A stretch of 64,000 nucleotides of DNA from Scalesia atractyloides (GCA_947069175.1 CAMTDV010000003.1:81197978-81261977), one strand, 5' to 3'. Positions 1-11,865 are shown, counted from the first letter of the stretch. Made by a program: numbers and translations. The notes: a model not told the origin generated them from the letters alone.

Positions 1-1500
1 ATCAATATGTACTCAATAGACAAATATATAATTAGAACACAACTTTCTCAGGGAATACACACAAAAGACTCATCATAAATTCTTCGTATGATTGTATTCC
101 CTTAACGAGATACACACACTCGTATGAATTCCAGCAGCAGATTTGAGAAAAACAAGTGACCAAGTCAAACAAATGACCAGGTTCATCCGTATGAGATACA
201 CACACTCAAATGAATTTTAGATTTTGGTTTTCTTTGATGGATTACTTGTTGCAAGATATTACTTTTATGAAGTTGCAATATCAAACCAATGGTTCTTTGG
301 CGTATCTTGGCATAAAACTTTCGAGTATCAACTTTGGCTAACTTTCAAAAAGTAATTTCATACGCAACTAAGTAAACTAGAAATAAAATCAAAATATACA
401 AGATAAACTACAATCTTTTTCGAGTTTCAAGGTAAAGGAATCATACCAGCATTTTAATCTTTGTCAAAAACGATATTTGGTTTAAAACTTCAAAATTAAA
501 CAGATAAGTATTTAACTATGATTATCGGTATTGTGGTCCACATAAGCTCAGACTTATCAGATGTAATCATGATTAGGAGATATGATTAAGGTATGGATTT
601 ATACTTACTAGCCGGTGTTCAACTACATCACGATACATTCCCGTATCAAGATATGCACGAGAGAAAATCTTACCTGTGAGTATACTGCTTTATCATCTGT
701 TTTGACATATATGAATGATGTGAGATACTCACTTATTTTTGATTGAAAACAAGCCCTTTGTGATTTAATCACTTATTGATGAGGAACTTGATTTTCATAT
801 GTATGCAGGGCACGGGAGTAAGTCCGTGAACAGGTTAGTACCATCGTACCGACAAAGACACGAGCTTAGCTCCCGCATGAAGCTGTGATATTTTATCACT
901 TATTTTGGGGATGTGATATTTTTATCACTTATTTGATGGTCGAATGCAGTATGTACACGTAAGTATGATATCATGGAAGTTCTAGACTTGCGCCACCGTT
1001 ATTTTTCGGCAAAAGATTCAACCATGATACCCAGATGATAAGCAAGCATAAAGACCGTATATCTCAGAACCTCGGCACTCTATCAAACGAAATTTCGGTA
1101 CCAAGACCATATGCCAATGAATGGTTCCCACCTGGCGTTCTGTTTGTTAGGTTTATATCAACCTGCACATTTTAGTCTGATTGTGAGCCTACCGATACAT
1201 CATAAGTAAAGCTACTTATCACTCTTCTTTCTATGCTTTTAACCATTTATGACAGATTTACCGGTGAATTTCATCATCTTCAACTTATCCAAGAAACTCT
1301 TTTTCGATTTTCTATTGTTTTTGTATTTTTCTGAAATTTTCTCCCCCTTATACAAAGAAGGTAAATAAAAGACATATTTTTGTATTTTCTTGAAATTTAC
1401 TCCCCCTAAAATATAAAACTGAAAATCTTTTTGTAGTTTTAGATTTTTTTTTAGAAAAGTATTTACAAAAATAGTTAGCCATGGTTGAGTTACTCGGGTT
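1..1500 (-). other. Non-coding 3' extension of the SIRE-type element
   Basis: No long ORF is present on either strand. It holds a tandem family of short hairpin repeats (about 720-935, TGTGAT...ATCACTTATT) and two copies of a T-rich block ending in CTCCCCCT (about 1318-1350 and 1379-1408). On the minus strand the latter read as purine tracts AGGGGGAG, like polypurine tracts used to prime plus-strand DNA. The 3' LTR itself is not recognisable before base 1. Confidence 0.6.
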
Positions 1501-2700
1501 TCACCTTGATGCCATTGACCAAAAGTAGATAATCAAAACGTGATTTATCAAAGACTTTGGTAAAAAGGTCGGCACGTTGGTGATCAGTGTGGATTTTAAC
1601 AATATCGATAAGTCTCTTTTCATAAAAATCACGTATGAAATGATACTTAATCTCAATGTGTTCTGTTTTTGAATGCTGTACAGGATTCCGAGTGATCTGT
1701 AAGTAGCTTCATTATCAACATAAATAGGAGTAGTAAGAAATTCAAAACCGTAGTCGCGCATTTGCTGTTGAATCCATAGAACTTGAGAGCAGCAACTAGA
1801 AGCTGAAATATACTCAGCCTCACATGTTGATGTAGCGACACAAGTCTGCTTTTTGCATTGCCACGTAACTAGGATTTCCCAAGAATTGACATCCTGCTGT
1901 TGTTGATTTTGCATCGATTTTACAGCTGCCATGATCAGAATCACTGAATGCTGTCAGATCAAAGTTATCATCCTTAGGGTACCATAGACCAGTGTCAGGT
2001 TGTCCCTTTAAATAACAAAAGATCCTTTTCACAGCCATCAAATGAGAAACTTTCGGACTAGACTGATAGCGCGCCAGAAGGCATGTTGGGTACATTATGT
2101 CGGGTCTTGAAGCAGTAAGATACATGAGAGATCTGATCATAGCACGATAGAGAGATGGTTCTATATGTTCACCCATTTCGTCTGGAGTAATCCCATGATT
2201 TTTAGCTAATGGAGTTCCGACAGGCTTTGAGTCATTCATCTGAAATCGCTTGAGAATATCTCCGACGTACTTGGTTTGATGGATAAAAATCCCTTCCTTT
2301 GATTGCTGAACCTGCAAACCTAAAAAGAAAGTCATTTCTCCCATAGCGCTCATCTCGAACTTCTCCTGCATAACCTGTTCGAATTCTTTGCACATTCGAG
2401 TGTTAGTAGACCCAAATATAATATCATCAACATAAACATGTACTAGCAGCAAGTCCTCGTCCTGCTCCTTGATGAAGAGAGTACAGTCGATCAGACCTCG
2501 TCGAAAACCATTCTTCAACAGATAGGTACACAACGTTTCATACCAACCCCTCGGAGCTTGATGAAGACCATATAACGCCTTGTTGAGAAGCCAAACCTTG
2601 TCAGGATGGAGAGGATCTTCAAAACCTGGCTGTTGCTCAACATATACTTCCTCTTCTACCACACCATGAAGAAATGCACTCTTCACATCTATCTGATAAA
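1501..2700 (-). pseudogene. Copia pol, reverse transcriptase and RNase H part (broken)
   Basis: Copies element RNA into DNA and degrades the RNA strand inside the virus-like particle. The 1820-2686 frame starts near the first RT aspartate (DVKSAFLHG), carries LNKALYGLHQAPRGWY and the catalytic box YVDDIIFGS intact, then runs into the RNase H start (AFSDSDHG). The reading frame changes near 1870; the 1501-1944 frame holds the rest of RNase H (STCEAEYISAS, IYVDNEAT). Another frameshift lies near 2715, upstream of the RT core. Family identity is clear; the product would be truncated. Confidence 0.88.
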
Positions 2701-2833
2701 CGGTGAACTTCTTGAAGACGCATAAGCCAAAAAGATTCTTATGGCCTCAAGTCGTGAAACCGGTGCATAAACTTCATTGTAATCAATGCCTTCGACCTGA
2801 TTAAAACATTGAACAACCAATCGCGCTTGTTTC

Positions 2834-5026
2834 TCACAACAACACCTCGGTCATCCTTCTTGCACTTGTACACCCATCATGTACCAATCTTCTTGTAGCG
2901 TCAGGCCTGTCAACCAATTTCCAGACGCCTAACTTCTGAAATTGCTGAAGTTCTTCCTGCATGGCTTCAACCCAAGAGTCTTCTTTCATTGCCTCCTTCC
3001 AATATTTTGGTTCTACTTGGCACACATAGTAGGCGAAAGACCAATCATTCAGACCACCAGATTCCCTGATTTCCGAAAACAATCCAGCATTCTGGTTGTT
3101 TCGAAGCTGATTACGAGTCTGCACACCACTCTGGACATCTCCAATAATATTCTGCCGAGGATAGATATTATGAATTCGAGTTTCTAGCACATCAGGAACT
3201 CGAGAGTTGATACCTAAATTGTTGATATTAAGATCAACAGTTACATCGAGAGCTGGATTTGTTGACGTTGTAGATGCCTGACCTTCAGCCGTTCCTTGAG
3301 GTTGAATATTTGACGTATCATTTGAAAATCCAGGAACCGCACCAGAGGCAGCTTTATTTGCATCATTAAACTCATCATCTTCTGAGGAAACATTATAATC
3401 CGCAGCGTCTTTGAATTCCTCATTTTGAACAAGATTATTAACCGAAGTCGACACTTGAGGGTTAACAATAATTGGTCTAACTAATGACGAGTCTACTGCA
3501 GTATCACTTTCCAATAACATCTGACCAGCAGCTGTTGCATCATTAAAAGTTGGCAAATTAAAGAAATCAAATAGCCCATCATAGTCAAACATCCAAGGAG
3601 CACACGAAGCTCTAACCGCTTCTGTATATCTCTGAACCTTGACTTCACCCCATTCTTCAATCTTCTTCGAAGACAAATTCCACACCCAGAAATTCAGAGT
3701 AGCATATCCAAGAAAGAATTCGATAGCCTTGGGACCAAACTTTCCATGTGGGTCGATCATAGTGCATGGAGCTCCAAAAGGTTCTAAGAAAGAAATATCC
3801 GGTTTCCTTTTATGTAGCAACTCAAAGCATGTCTTCCCATGTCTCTTCACCGTCAGAACTCTATTCATCGTATAACACGCAGTAGCAACAGCTTCTCCCC
3901 AAAATTGAACGGGAAGTTCTTATTCTACTAACATGGTTCTTGCAGTTTCAATAAGAGTTCTATTCTTCTTCTCAGCGACGCCATTTTGTTGTGGAGTGTA
4001 GCGAGAACTGTACTCATGCAGAATACCCTTTGAGGAACAGTACTCATCCATAACTTGATTCATAAATTCCGTGCCATTGTCGCTTCTGATTCTCCTTACT
4101 TTTAGATTGTACAAATTTTCCAACAGAGTCAGGAGATTCTTGAGGATAGTAGGAACTTCACTATTGTGTGCCAACATGTTAACCCATGAGAATCTGGAAT
4201 AGTCATCAGTAACTACAAGACAATAAGAATCACCAAAGGTTGTCTTGTGTTTCATAGGTCCAAAGAGGTCCATATGAATACGTTCCAGTGGCATATTCAT
4301 AGTGTTGATCTTCTTCACGGGATAGGACTTTCTTGCATGCTTCCCTTTCTGGCATAATACACAAACGTCTTGAAGATGAAAGTTCTTCACTGGTACACCA
4401 TTCACTAGATTGTTCTTCACCAAATAGTTCATTTTCCTCAGGTGAATGTGTCCCATACGTCTGTGCCAAGAGATTGATTCCTTTTCGGTGGCTTTGGAGA
4501 CAAAACATGTGACTTGTGCAAATGTTGTAATAGTTTGGCTCATATCAAGAATATACAAATCATTAATTCTTGGAGCCGATAGGAGAATCCATTCCTTGGG
4601 GATCTTGAATCCAGGCTTCAGCACATAACATCCGGCATCATCAAAATGTACCGTGAACTTTTTGTCGCAGATTTGAGAAACGCTAAGAAGATTGTGATCA
4701 ATTTGCCGCACATAATTGATCATGTCGAAGCTCACAACACCATTGGAGACCATTCCTTCTCCAGTGATGTATCCACCTTTGTCACCAGGAAAAGCAACAT
4801 AACCACCCCTTATGCTTTTCACATTATATGGGAGCCGCAAGTCGCCCGTCATGTGCCTTGATGCTCCACTATCAACAATCCAATGACTGTTTACAGTTCC
4901 TCCTGGAACACCCTGTTTTGAAGAACCTTCAACATTTTCCATAAAGGCAGTGTGATGAGGAAAAGCTGCACCATTTGTAGAGAGTGCCTCTGTCTCTTTT
5001 ACCGTAGCTTCTGCATTCCCCGTCAT
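2834..5026 (-). pseudogene. Copia pol, protease-integrase and start of RT (one in-frame stop)
   Basis: A single frame runs from 5026 to 2834 with one in-frame TAA at about 3917-3919. The N-terminus has the protease motif DSGASRHMTG. The pre-integrase zinc-binding domain follows (WHRRMGH, then CVLC). The integrase core keeps D (HMDLFGP), D (RSDNGTEF) and E (VAEKKNR), and the N-terminal RT segment begins near KLGVWKLV. The stop separates the DDE core from the integrase C-terminal part. A frameshift near 2880 ends the frame before the RT core. The catalytic triad is therefore intact in sequence but not in one product. Confidence 0.88.
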
Positions 5027-5408
5027 ACTTAGCTTTTCAGATTCAACATCCCAGCTTCACTCAGCAACTTTTCAACCTTAGCTTCACTTCCTTTCTTCAC
5101 ATCAGAATCAGATTCATAACCATTTGAACTTAACATTCTTCATTAGAACTACCAGCATCCCCAGATTCATCATTATTTTGAGTGTTGATGTTGTGATCAT
5201 GCTTGATTTGATCCACGATCCTCGCGTAGCTTGCAGTCCTTCCGTTGTTCTCAGTTCCCAACTGTACTGACCAATCACATCCTTCATCAGACTGAACTAC
5301 CAAAGCTCTGTGCGTGTTTGAAGGTCCTGATTGATTGGTATTGTTAGAGTTTCCAACAGCTACTATTCTTCTTTCATTGTTGTATTGTGCTGGGTTGGAT
5401 GGTTGAGA
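5027..5408 (-). other. Copia gag-pol junction, degraded
   Basis: Sequence between the zinc knuckle and the protease with no continuous frame. By position it once joined gag and pol in one polyprotein; stops now interrupt it. I see no independent gene here. Confidence 0.5.
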
Positions 5409-6897
5409 CTAATTACGAAAGGGGTTGTGATTTCCTTCCTTGCTGGGTCTTGTGCATTCCCGCTTGAAGTGACCTCTTTCTCCGCAGTTGAAGCAAGTGA
5501 CGGCGGTTTTGTCAAAGCCGTATTTTGTATCCTTCTTGCTTTCCAAACTGGTTCTACCCGTTCTTCTCATATAATCCTTCGCTCTTCTCATAGCACTTGC
5601 AAATGCCCACTTGATGTCATCAGCTCCATTTCATCTCGGTCAATTTGCTCGTAGTCTTCGTTCGTCAAATTGATGTTCCCTATTTGACCTGCAACTAAAC
5701 CACAATACGCACTGACCATGGTATTTAGAAGTTCTGCATGTTCCTGTGCAACTTCTACGTTGATTTTGGAGAGATTTAACATGTCAAGTTTGACAGTGTT
5801 GGGATTTGCCGATTGACTGTTGCTTCCATAGAAAGCTTGTTGAGGAGCTTGCTGTGGAGCTTTATGCGCTAAGTCCCTTGGCTGTGGAAGGAAGGCTTTC
5901 GGATCAAAAGCTTGTCCATAGGCTTGATTACTCGAACGTGTAGGTTGACTTGATTGGACATGTTGGGGTAGGAAAGGGTTCACGTTTGACACAAACGCGG
6001 TCTGCAGCTTTGGTTGCTGACTTGAGCTTGTACCTGCATTTATACCTCCAAAGTACATCTCAGGGTTTTGTGGAACATTGACTCGTTGTGCCTTCCGGAG
6101 CTCTTCTTCATTCTTATTCTCCAGTTTCTGCACAAATTCATAGATACTAATTGACTCCAAAACACCTGTATGTTTTAAAAGATCAATAAATTGACCCCAT
6201 TTTGGTGGTAAAGCATCAGCAAATCGCATCACAATTTCTTGTGGTGCTGCTAACACTTTATACGAGTACATTTCGCTAAGAAGATGATAAAACCGAGTGG
6301 TCATATCATTCAAGGTTTCGTTCTCTATGAACATGAAACATTCAAACTCTTTCTTGAGTAAATCATGCCGAATCTTCCTGGTAGCAGCGTTACATTCACC
6401 TCTTGCTTCCAAAGTGTCCCACAAATTTTTCGTTGTAGTACAATACACAAACTAATGATAAATGTCTTTATGCAGAGCTTGTGTGAGGATAGCAAATGCC
6501 TTTTTCTCTAGATCGTAAGCTTTCTTGTTACTTTCGACTAGATTGGCCAATGTGGTTGGATTTGATCCAGCTTCTTCAAGTGCTTCGTTATAGGGGGTAG
6601 TGAAACACGTCCACAATTCTGTGTTCTGTCCAAGAACGTATGTATGAAAACGACTTTTCCAGGAAGGATAATCGTTCATATGATTTAACTTAGGCAGACG
6701 GTTGTTACTCCCTGTTCACTTTCGCTCATTAACAGAATTTGGATGCTTTGATTTTGATTCGCAACACGCGCCCATTGATTTGCAGAGATCATTGTTGTAT
6801 GTTGTGGCATCAAAGATTTTACCCATGATGTTGCGGAGCTTTGTGAAGACTCCTGATTTGAGCTTGAACAACTCCAATCCCACGGGTTAGAACTCAT
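5409..6897 (-). pseudogene. Copia gag (UBN2-type) with CCHC zinc knuckle, frameshifted
   Basis: Gag is the structural protein that binds the element RNA. Three consecutive pieces are in different frames: 6685-6897 (N-terminus, MSSNPWDW), 6452-6679, and 5588-6448, which is the main UBN2-like body (NLWDTLEA, LNDMTTRFYHLL, MRFADALPPKW). The 5409-5591 frame has a perfect CX2CX4HX4C knuckle (CFNCGERGHFKREC). A Q/S/N-rich linker precedes the knuckle. The start at 6897 is the first Met after the leader. At least three frame changes make it non-functional. Confidence 0.85.
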
Positions 6898-7563
6898 TAT
6901 ATTTTCTTGTTTTATGAAAATTTAAAGGTTTTAAAATTATAATTACCTTTTAAAAGTTCACATATATGAAAATATGACAAATTCTTAAAATCACAAATCT
7001 TTGAAAAACACGAAAAACAAACAGTAACAAAGGTAATTCGTACGAAACTGATTTCATGCGGATAAAACAACTTTTTCATACAGGATGTTTCGTTCGAAAT
7101 AGTTATTTCGTGCGGATCAAGTGTTTCGTGCGGTTCAGATGAATCGTACGAAACTTTTCAGTCGCACAAATTGTTTTGTCAGCGTTTTTTCAGAGGAATC
7201 TTTTCAGAAATGGTTTGGTGAGAAATTGTGTAGACCTGCTTTTTCGAAAATACATGTTGTCTTACCCACTTTTAGTTAAAACACAGATTTTAACAGTCCA
7301 CAGTCCAAGTCCAAATCCAAGTCAGAAAATGTCAAACCTACCAAAACTAATCAGATTCAATTTTTTGCAGATTTCTTCTTCAAGGGTGTTCTTCAGAAAA
7401 AATTTACCATAAAATTTTCTGCATGCAACAGATTTTAACCAAGTTTTAAGTTAGTTAAGCATCCAAAACTTATGTTTTCTGCAGGAGACTCAAGAACACT
7501 TCAGAAATCTTCAAACTAGCTCAGACACAATTAAGCCCGGTTTTGAACAAGCAAAGAGCCAAA
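6898..7563 (-). other. 5' leader of the SIRE-type element with TTCGTACGAA-type palindromes
   Basis: Untranslated stretch between primer site and gag. From about 7030 to 7165 it contains repeated variants of the palindrome TTTCGTACGAAA and of TTTCGTGCGG. The same motif family recurs in the LTR around 7985-8060. No ORF is supported. Confidence 0.6.
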
Positions 7564-7575
7564 GCTCTGATACCA
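7564..7575 (-). other. Primer binding site, tRNA-iMet type
   Basis: On the minus strand this reads TGGTATCAGAGC, the complement of the plant initiator tRNA-Met 3' end. It sits two bases inside the LTR edge, where minus-strand DNA synthesis starts, which fixes the element's orientation. Confidence 0.9.
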
Positions 7576-7577
7576 CT

Positions 7578-8290
7578 TGTAGGTCCACCTTCGGATGGTG
7601 TTAAACCAGTTCCTTGTTCAAATGACATACACACAAGTGCGGAATCCAAGTGTGCATGCAACCAAAGCAAAGTAAAGAACACGGGGTAACCAAAGATTCA
7701 CTATCTTGATTAATTTTTGAGAACAAGTACAAACATATACACACAATGCTCGTATGACTCAAACAAACTTGTTGTGTTCTTGTGTCTTTGTATTCACCAG
7801 AAATGCTAGCTCGTTCAATTAACTTCTTGACAAAAGGGCTCTTCAGCTAACCCTCACTGAGAGGTGCATGCCTGCTTATATAGTGTCCAAGCTGGTCACT
7901 CGTATGAAAATAAGTTTCGAGACATTCGGAACACACTATTACACACAAGACCCAACTCCAGAATTCGTGCGAGTCATTGTTTGGTACGAAATGCTTGTGT
8001 TTCGTATGAAATCCCTTTGATTCGTACGAAACCTGTGTTTCGTATGAAATCTCTTGATTCGCACAGAATCCTTCTTCTTCGAGAACGTGTGTAGACTTGC
8101 GTTTACAAGACTTATCAGTATGCACACATGCAACTGATTAACACAGATAAGCTAAGATGTCATACTAGATCAAGATAGAAGGATATCTCGATCTATTCGA
8201 CACGACCAAACCTATACAGACACTTGAGCAAAGACCGTACAATTACAACTGTAATTAAGAACAAGCGACAGACACAAAACTGTATCAACA
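7578..8290 (-). repeat. 5' LTR of the SIRE-type copia element (713 bp)
   Basis: The edges are TGTAGG on the left and ATCAACA on the right, so on the minus strand the LTR starts TGTTGAT and ends CCTACA, with canonical TG...CA ends. The primer site abuts the left edge. The right edge is the point where homology to the region near 24930 resumes. It holds several TTCGTA(C/T)GAAA motifs. The partner LTR is not in the window. Confidence 0.82.
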
Positions 8291-9250
8291 ATATATGATG
8301 TATAAAAGTGGCTCAAAGTCTCACGTATAAAGGGTATGGTACGCGATATGTATAAAATGTAAGTTTCTTAGGCGGATTATTCCAAAACAACCACCCGTTA
8401 AATACCCATGTTATTTATTTGAACTTAACCATAACAAAAGACCACATGGGTTGTGTCATCCCACATTAACTTAGTTACTTTTGCTTTTTAGACCGCTTTA
8501 AACAAGACATTTTGAATACTTTTTGAAATGTTCCCCCATCCCCACACTTGAGGTCAACATTGTCCTCAATGTATAGTGTATAAATGAACGGGTCAAAATT
8601 GAAAAACTTTTTCTCCACATCCCCACACTTGAGGTCAGCATTGTCCTCAATGTGTAAAAATGGATCTTTTAAAACGCACAAAGGATGTGACACGACCAAC
8701 TTTCCCAAAATTTAACCCCGGAGAATAAAATACAAACTACAATCCACTTATTAAACAAACAAGACGAATCAAAGCTAAAGGAAACGTATGCACCTGATTT
8801 TTGCTCATTCCTCGTGTGCTCTTCAACTTCAAAAAAATGGTTGTCTCACGAACACAATGCACCTACAAATTTCAATCTTCGTGTAGAAGCAAGCTTCTCA
8901 CAACTAAAAAAATTTGTTAGTTATTTAGTTCTACCATTTTTATTAAATTAATTACCAAGGCATATAGTTTATTCAACTTGATCTTGTGGAAAAATATTTT
9001 ACAACAACAACCTAAACTCACTTTCGTAGGAATCACGGTTGTATTTAGCATATGCAACAAGCCCTTTTAAACCTCCCGATAGCTCGGGAGGGCGAGTAGG
9101 TCTCATGAGGGTTATCTAGGAAACACACCCACAAAGTTCATTTAACTACTAAAAAGAACGGAAATATAAACTAAATTTACACAAAAACTTACAACAACAA
9201 AGAAAACGTACCGGCTCATCATTGGTATAGTTCGTTAGGATTCACCGGTG
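8291..9250 (-). other. E1 non-coding 3' region with duplicated hairpin/purine cassette
   Basis: Two copies of a 35-40 bp unit lie at about 8533-8572 and 8617-8653. On the minus strand each is a hairpin around ATTGAGGACAAT followed by AAGTGTGGGGATG. The same pair is present at 25163-25203 and 25243-25285. No ORF is supported. Confidence 0.6.
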
Positions 9251-10503
9251 GGTATGGCTGATAGGGATATCCGGTGAGGGCTGATATCATATCATGGAAA
9301 TTGTTAAGTGGCCCCCTTCGCCTTCAGCCGGCGGTTGGAATTGTGGTGGGATGAAACTGGAGCCCACTGCTTCGGGCTAGTGCGGAGATGGGTTAGAAGG
9401 CCCAGTGGGAAGAGGTAGGTTCTCATAAGATACCCAAGGCGCGTGCTCTTGATATGGACGACCTGCTTCCCAATCTCGGTGGTTGTGCTCCTGATCATGT
9501 AAATGTTTGGCATTATTTACCGCCATCTGTTGCGCCACTACCATAGCATGCCATCGGCGGTCTTCCAACGCGTTTTGTTCAGCGCGCAACCTATCTTGCT
9601 CCTCCTCCCAAGCTTGTCTTCGAGACAATTCTTGTGCTTTGTACAAGTCTTGCCTTTCCATAAAAGCCTGTTGAGCAGCCCATTGCTATTGCTGCCTCTC
9701 CCAATACTCTTGCTCCTTGGCCCGGTGAGCAGCATCTTCATCCCAATGGGATTGTTGTTGAGCCTCCCAGTTTGCTTCCATTGTTGCCTTCTTTGCTCAT
9801 ATTCCTGATTTTTCCCAATACACGCGGACACGTTATCACAAACGTCTTGTTGTCCCCGGTTGTAGTTGGGGTACCCGGGTCTACGCCGGTTTGGGATGAA
9901 GGTAGCCACCCCGACCGAAATTTCTCGGTGTGGCTGGGTGTATCTCTGACGGGGTCCCCTCAGACCTTGAGGCTCATCTTCATCCTCCTCTTCAGCCATC
10001 TCCTCCTCTCTCGCAACCTCTTGAGCTGCACTTGGGTCGGTGAACTGAAACCGATGCCCTTGATCATCAGTAACGGTGTATTGATGACCATACACTTGAA
10101 CTTGAATCTTCCAACGTTGCTTCATTTAGGTGAAGCAAATCTGATCCACCGGTTTCAACACCCACAACGAATCTGTCGGCAACTTATTTTGTTGCACTAT
10201 CATGGCGCTAATAAGTCATACGTAGGGTATCATCTTCCAAGTGTATGAATCGCGCGTGTCCCAAGTGTTGATCATGACAAGATGCCGCCAAGATAACTTG
10301 GGTACTCCATAAAGCAAAGAATGAAGCACCCGAAAATTCGAGGCCTTCACCTTCCCTCGGTCCCCAAATTTAAGCATTATGTTCTCCAGAGAGAAGGGTT
10401 GAAGGATCTTTCCTTCAACAGAAAATTGGCTACGAAGAGCAGCCCCACCATCAGCATAGGGCAAAACCGACTCAACCATTCCGTCAGGGTCAGCAGTATT
10501 AAC
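9250..10503 (-). pseudogene. E1 env-like (ATHILA ORF-type) gene, C-terminal part
   Basis: Role unknown; this is the ORF between pol and the 3' LTR in Athila-type elements. The frame at 10216-10498 (DPDGMVES..., KILQPFSLENIM) continues an open frame on the far side of the Tekay-1 insertion (21259-21872). The next segment, 9538-10125, has YGHQYTVTDDQGHRFQF and an acidic E/D stretch. A Q/E/R-rich probable coiled coil follows (9377-9661, LSRRQAWEEEQDRL). Compared with the copy at 25909, a TGG codon is TAG at about 9377, and there are frame changes near 9660 and 10130. No transmembrane segment is obvious, so the 'env' label rests on position only. Confidence 0.72.
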
Positions 10504-10691
10504 TGTAACATCTGTCGAAAAACGGGTTTTCAAAACCCGCTTCGTTTATTTAACGAATATCAAGTTATAAAATTTTGTTGCGTATTTATGATTAATTTTA
10601 ATTTTAAACAATACATAATTAATAAACAAATTAGGATTTAAAAACAAAAATTGTTTAAAAGTGAAAAATAAGAAAATTAAAAATAAAACAA

Positions 10692-10770
10692 GGCTGCCGG
10701 GATTCGAACCCGGGTCAGCCGGGTCAGCCAATGACTTAACTCACACACATCCAACCACTCCGCCACTTGT
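10692..10770 (-). other. tRNA-like module A in the Tekay-1 5' LTR
   Basis: On the minus strand it has an A-box-like GTGGCGGAGTGGTT and, about 40 bases on, a perfect B-box/T-arm GGTTCGAATCC in a CCGGG/CCCGG stem. The sequence resembles a class II tRNA, but the acceptor ends do not pair, so it is not a working tRNA gene. It lies upstream of the TATA box, in U3. Copies sit at 18824-18903 and about 59892-59972. Confidence 0.6.
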
Positions 10771-11032
10771 GTTCTTTAGTAATATATCAAAACAATTAAT
10801 TCAAATATCAAATCTCGATTTCAAATCAGTCAACCGACGCGCCCAATTCGCAGTCATCGGAAATCCCGACGATTTCGCCAATTACTGTCGGTTTCTTGTG
10901 ACTTAACGTGTATAATAACTCTTACATCGGTTATAACCGATGTCCAGTCCGCGACATCAGTCATAACTGCCGGAGAATTTTTGACCAACGAATCAAGTTG
11001 GTAATCAGACCCAATTCATCGATATTTTTCCC

Positions 11033-11040
11033 TATAAATA
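11033..11040 (+). promoter_or_regulatory. TATA box of the Tekay-1 5' LTR
   Basis: TATAAATA within CCCTATAAATACAC is a canonical plant core-promoter sequence. Transcription would start some 30 bases downstream, putting the U3/R border near 11065. The same box is at 19165-19172 in the 3' LTR. I do not see it at the equivalent place in element K. Confidence 0.65.
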
Positions 11041-11620
11041 CACACTCTAGCCTCTGATAATCTTTTCGCTCACAATCACATCAATTCTCGACGCAATTTC
11101 ACTCGCCGGAATTTTTCTGCCATCACCGGACTTTTGCCGGAAAACCGAGACTCACATCAACACGGTAAATACCTCGACTCTTTCTGTTTCAATCCATTGT
11201 TAGACTGTTATTAACTTCAATCCAACAATCAGAATCAATCCCAGACGACGTAGATTCAGCTCTCGCCGGAAAACCTGTGGAATTTCTAATCTCACGCTGT
11301 GAATCGGTATAATCATTCAAACTTCTGTTAATCCTTGTTTAGTACCCCACTTTCATAACTAATCAAACAAAACTGTTAATTAATTCAATCAGAAGGAATA
11401 CACAAATCAGAGCCGACGTTCATTGCCGGAATTCTGAAGAAATACAATTGATCGGTACATTCGTTTCCTGAATTCATTTTATTCATCACATTTCAACCAG
11501 TAGTATGTTCGATGAACGACTCAATCAAGAACAGCTGAAAAATCGTCGACTGAGTCTTTGAGCGAAGAAGACGAAGTCGACTGTGTATAATAAGATTAAT
11601 TAAAATCAGATTAATAAACG

Positions 11621-11697
11621 GGTTAGACACACAGTCCAGCGGTGGACTGTGTGCAAATAACAAACACACGTCTCGAGTTCGATCCCTGCCCCAACCT
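11621..11697 (+). other. tRNA-like module B in the Tekay-1 5' LTR
   Basis: Begins GGTTAGACAC, then a perfect 11-bp hairpin CACACAGTCCA / TGGACTGTGTG with loop GCGG, then a B-box-like GAGTTCGATCC. The hairpin replaces a normal D-arm. Related to modules C and D by the shared GGTTAGACAC start. Confidence 0.6.
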
Positions 11698-11784
11698 CAC
11701 TCTATTAAACAAAAATGCTCTTTTTAACCGAACCGGGATAACTCACAGAATCATGTTAAGTATAATAAAAACCGGAATATTAAC

Positions 11785-11865
11785 CAGGTTAGACACACAG
11801 TCCAGCGGTGGACTGTGTGCAACACTAACTCGCACATCCCGGGTTCGAGACTGGTTGACGGCACC
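11785..11865 (+). other. tRNA-like module C in the Tekay-1 5' LTR
   Basis: Same design as module B: AGGTTAGACAC, the same 11-bp hairpin with GCGG loop, then GGGTTCGAGAC as the B-box-like block. Copies at about 19925-20003 and 60965-61050. Confidence 0.58.

Larger units (their letters stand above)
1..8290 (-). mobile_element. SIRE-type Ty1/copia retrotransposon, 3' end off the window
   Basis: Reading right to left, the element runs 5' LTR (7578-8290), tRNA-iMet primer site, leader, gag, protease, integrase, reverse transcriptase, RNase H, then about 1.5 kb without long ORFs. Integrase before RT is the Ty1/copia order. The RT box YVDDIIFGS and the long non-coding 3' extension are what I associate with the SIRE/Maximus lineage. 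The 3' LTR would lie left of base 1. Several stops and frameshifts make it non-autonomous. It appears inserted into the Athila-type sequence that resumes at 8291, because the same sequence is continuous in the homologous copy near 24925; the adjacent target bases are ATATA. Confidence 0.85.
8291..10503 (-). mobile_element. Athila-type element E1, left half (3' part of a Ty3/gypsy element)
   Basis: The stretch matches 24925-27130 along its length, with the same gene content and direction. It contains the C-terminal half of an env-like ORF (about 9250-10503) and about 1 kb of non-coding 3' region. E1 continues at 21254 after the Tekay-1 insertion. Left of 8291 it is interrupted by the SIRE element. 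No LTR of E1 is visible. Confidence 0.8.
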
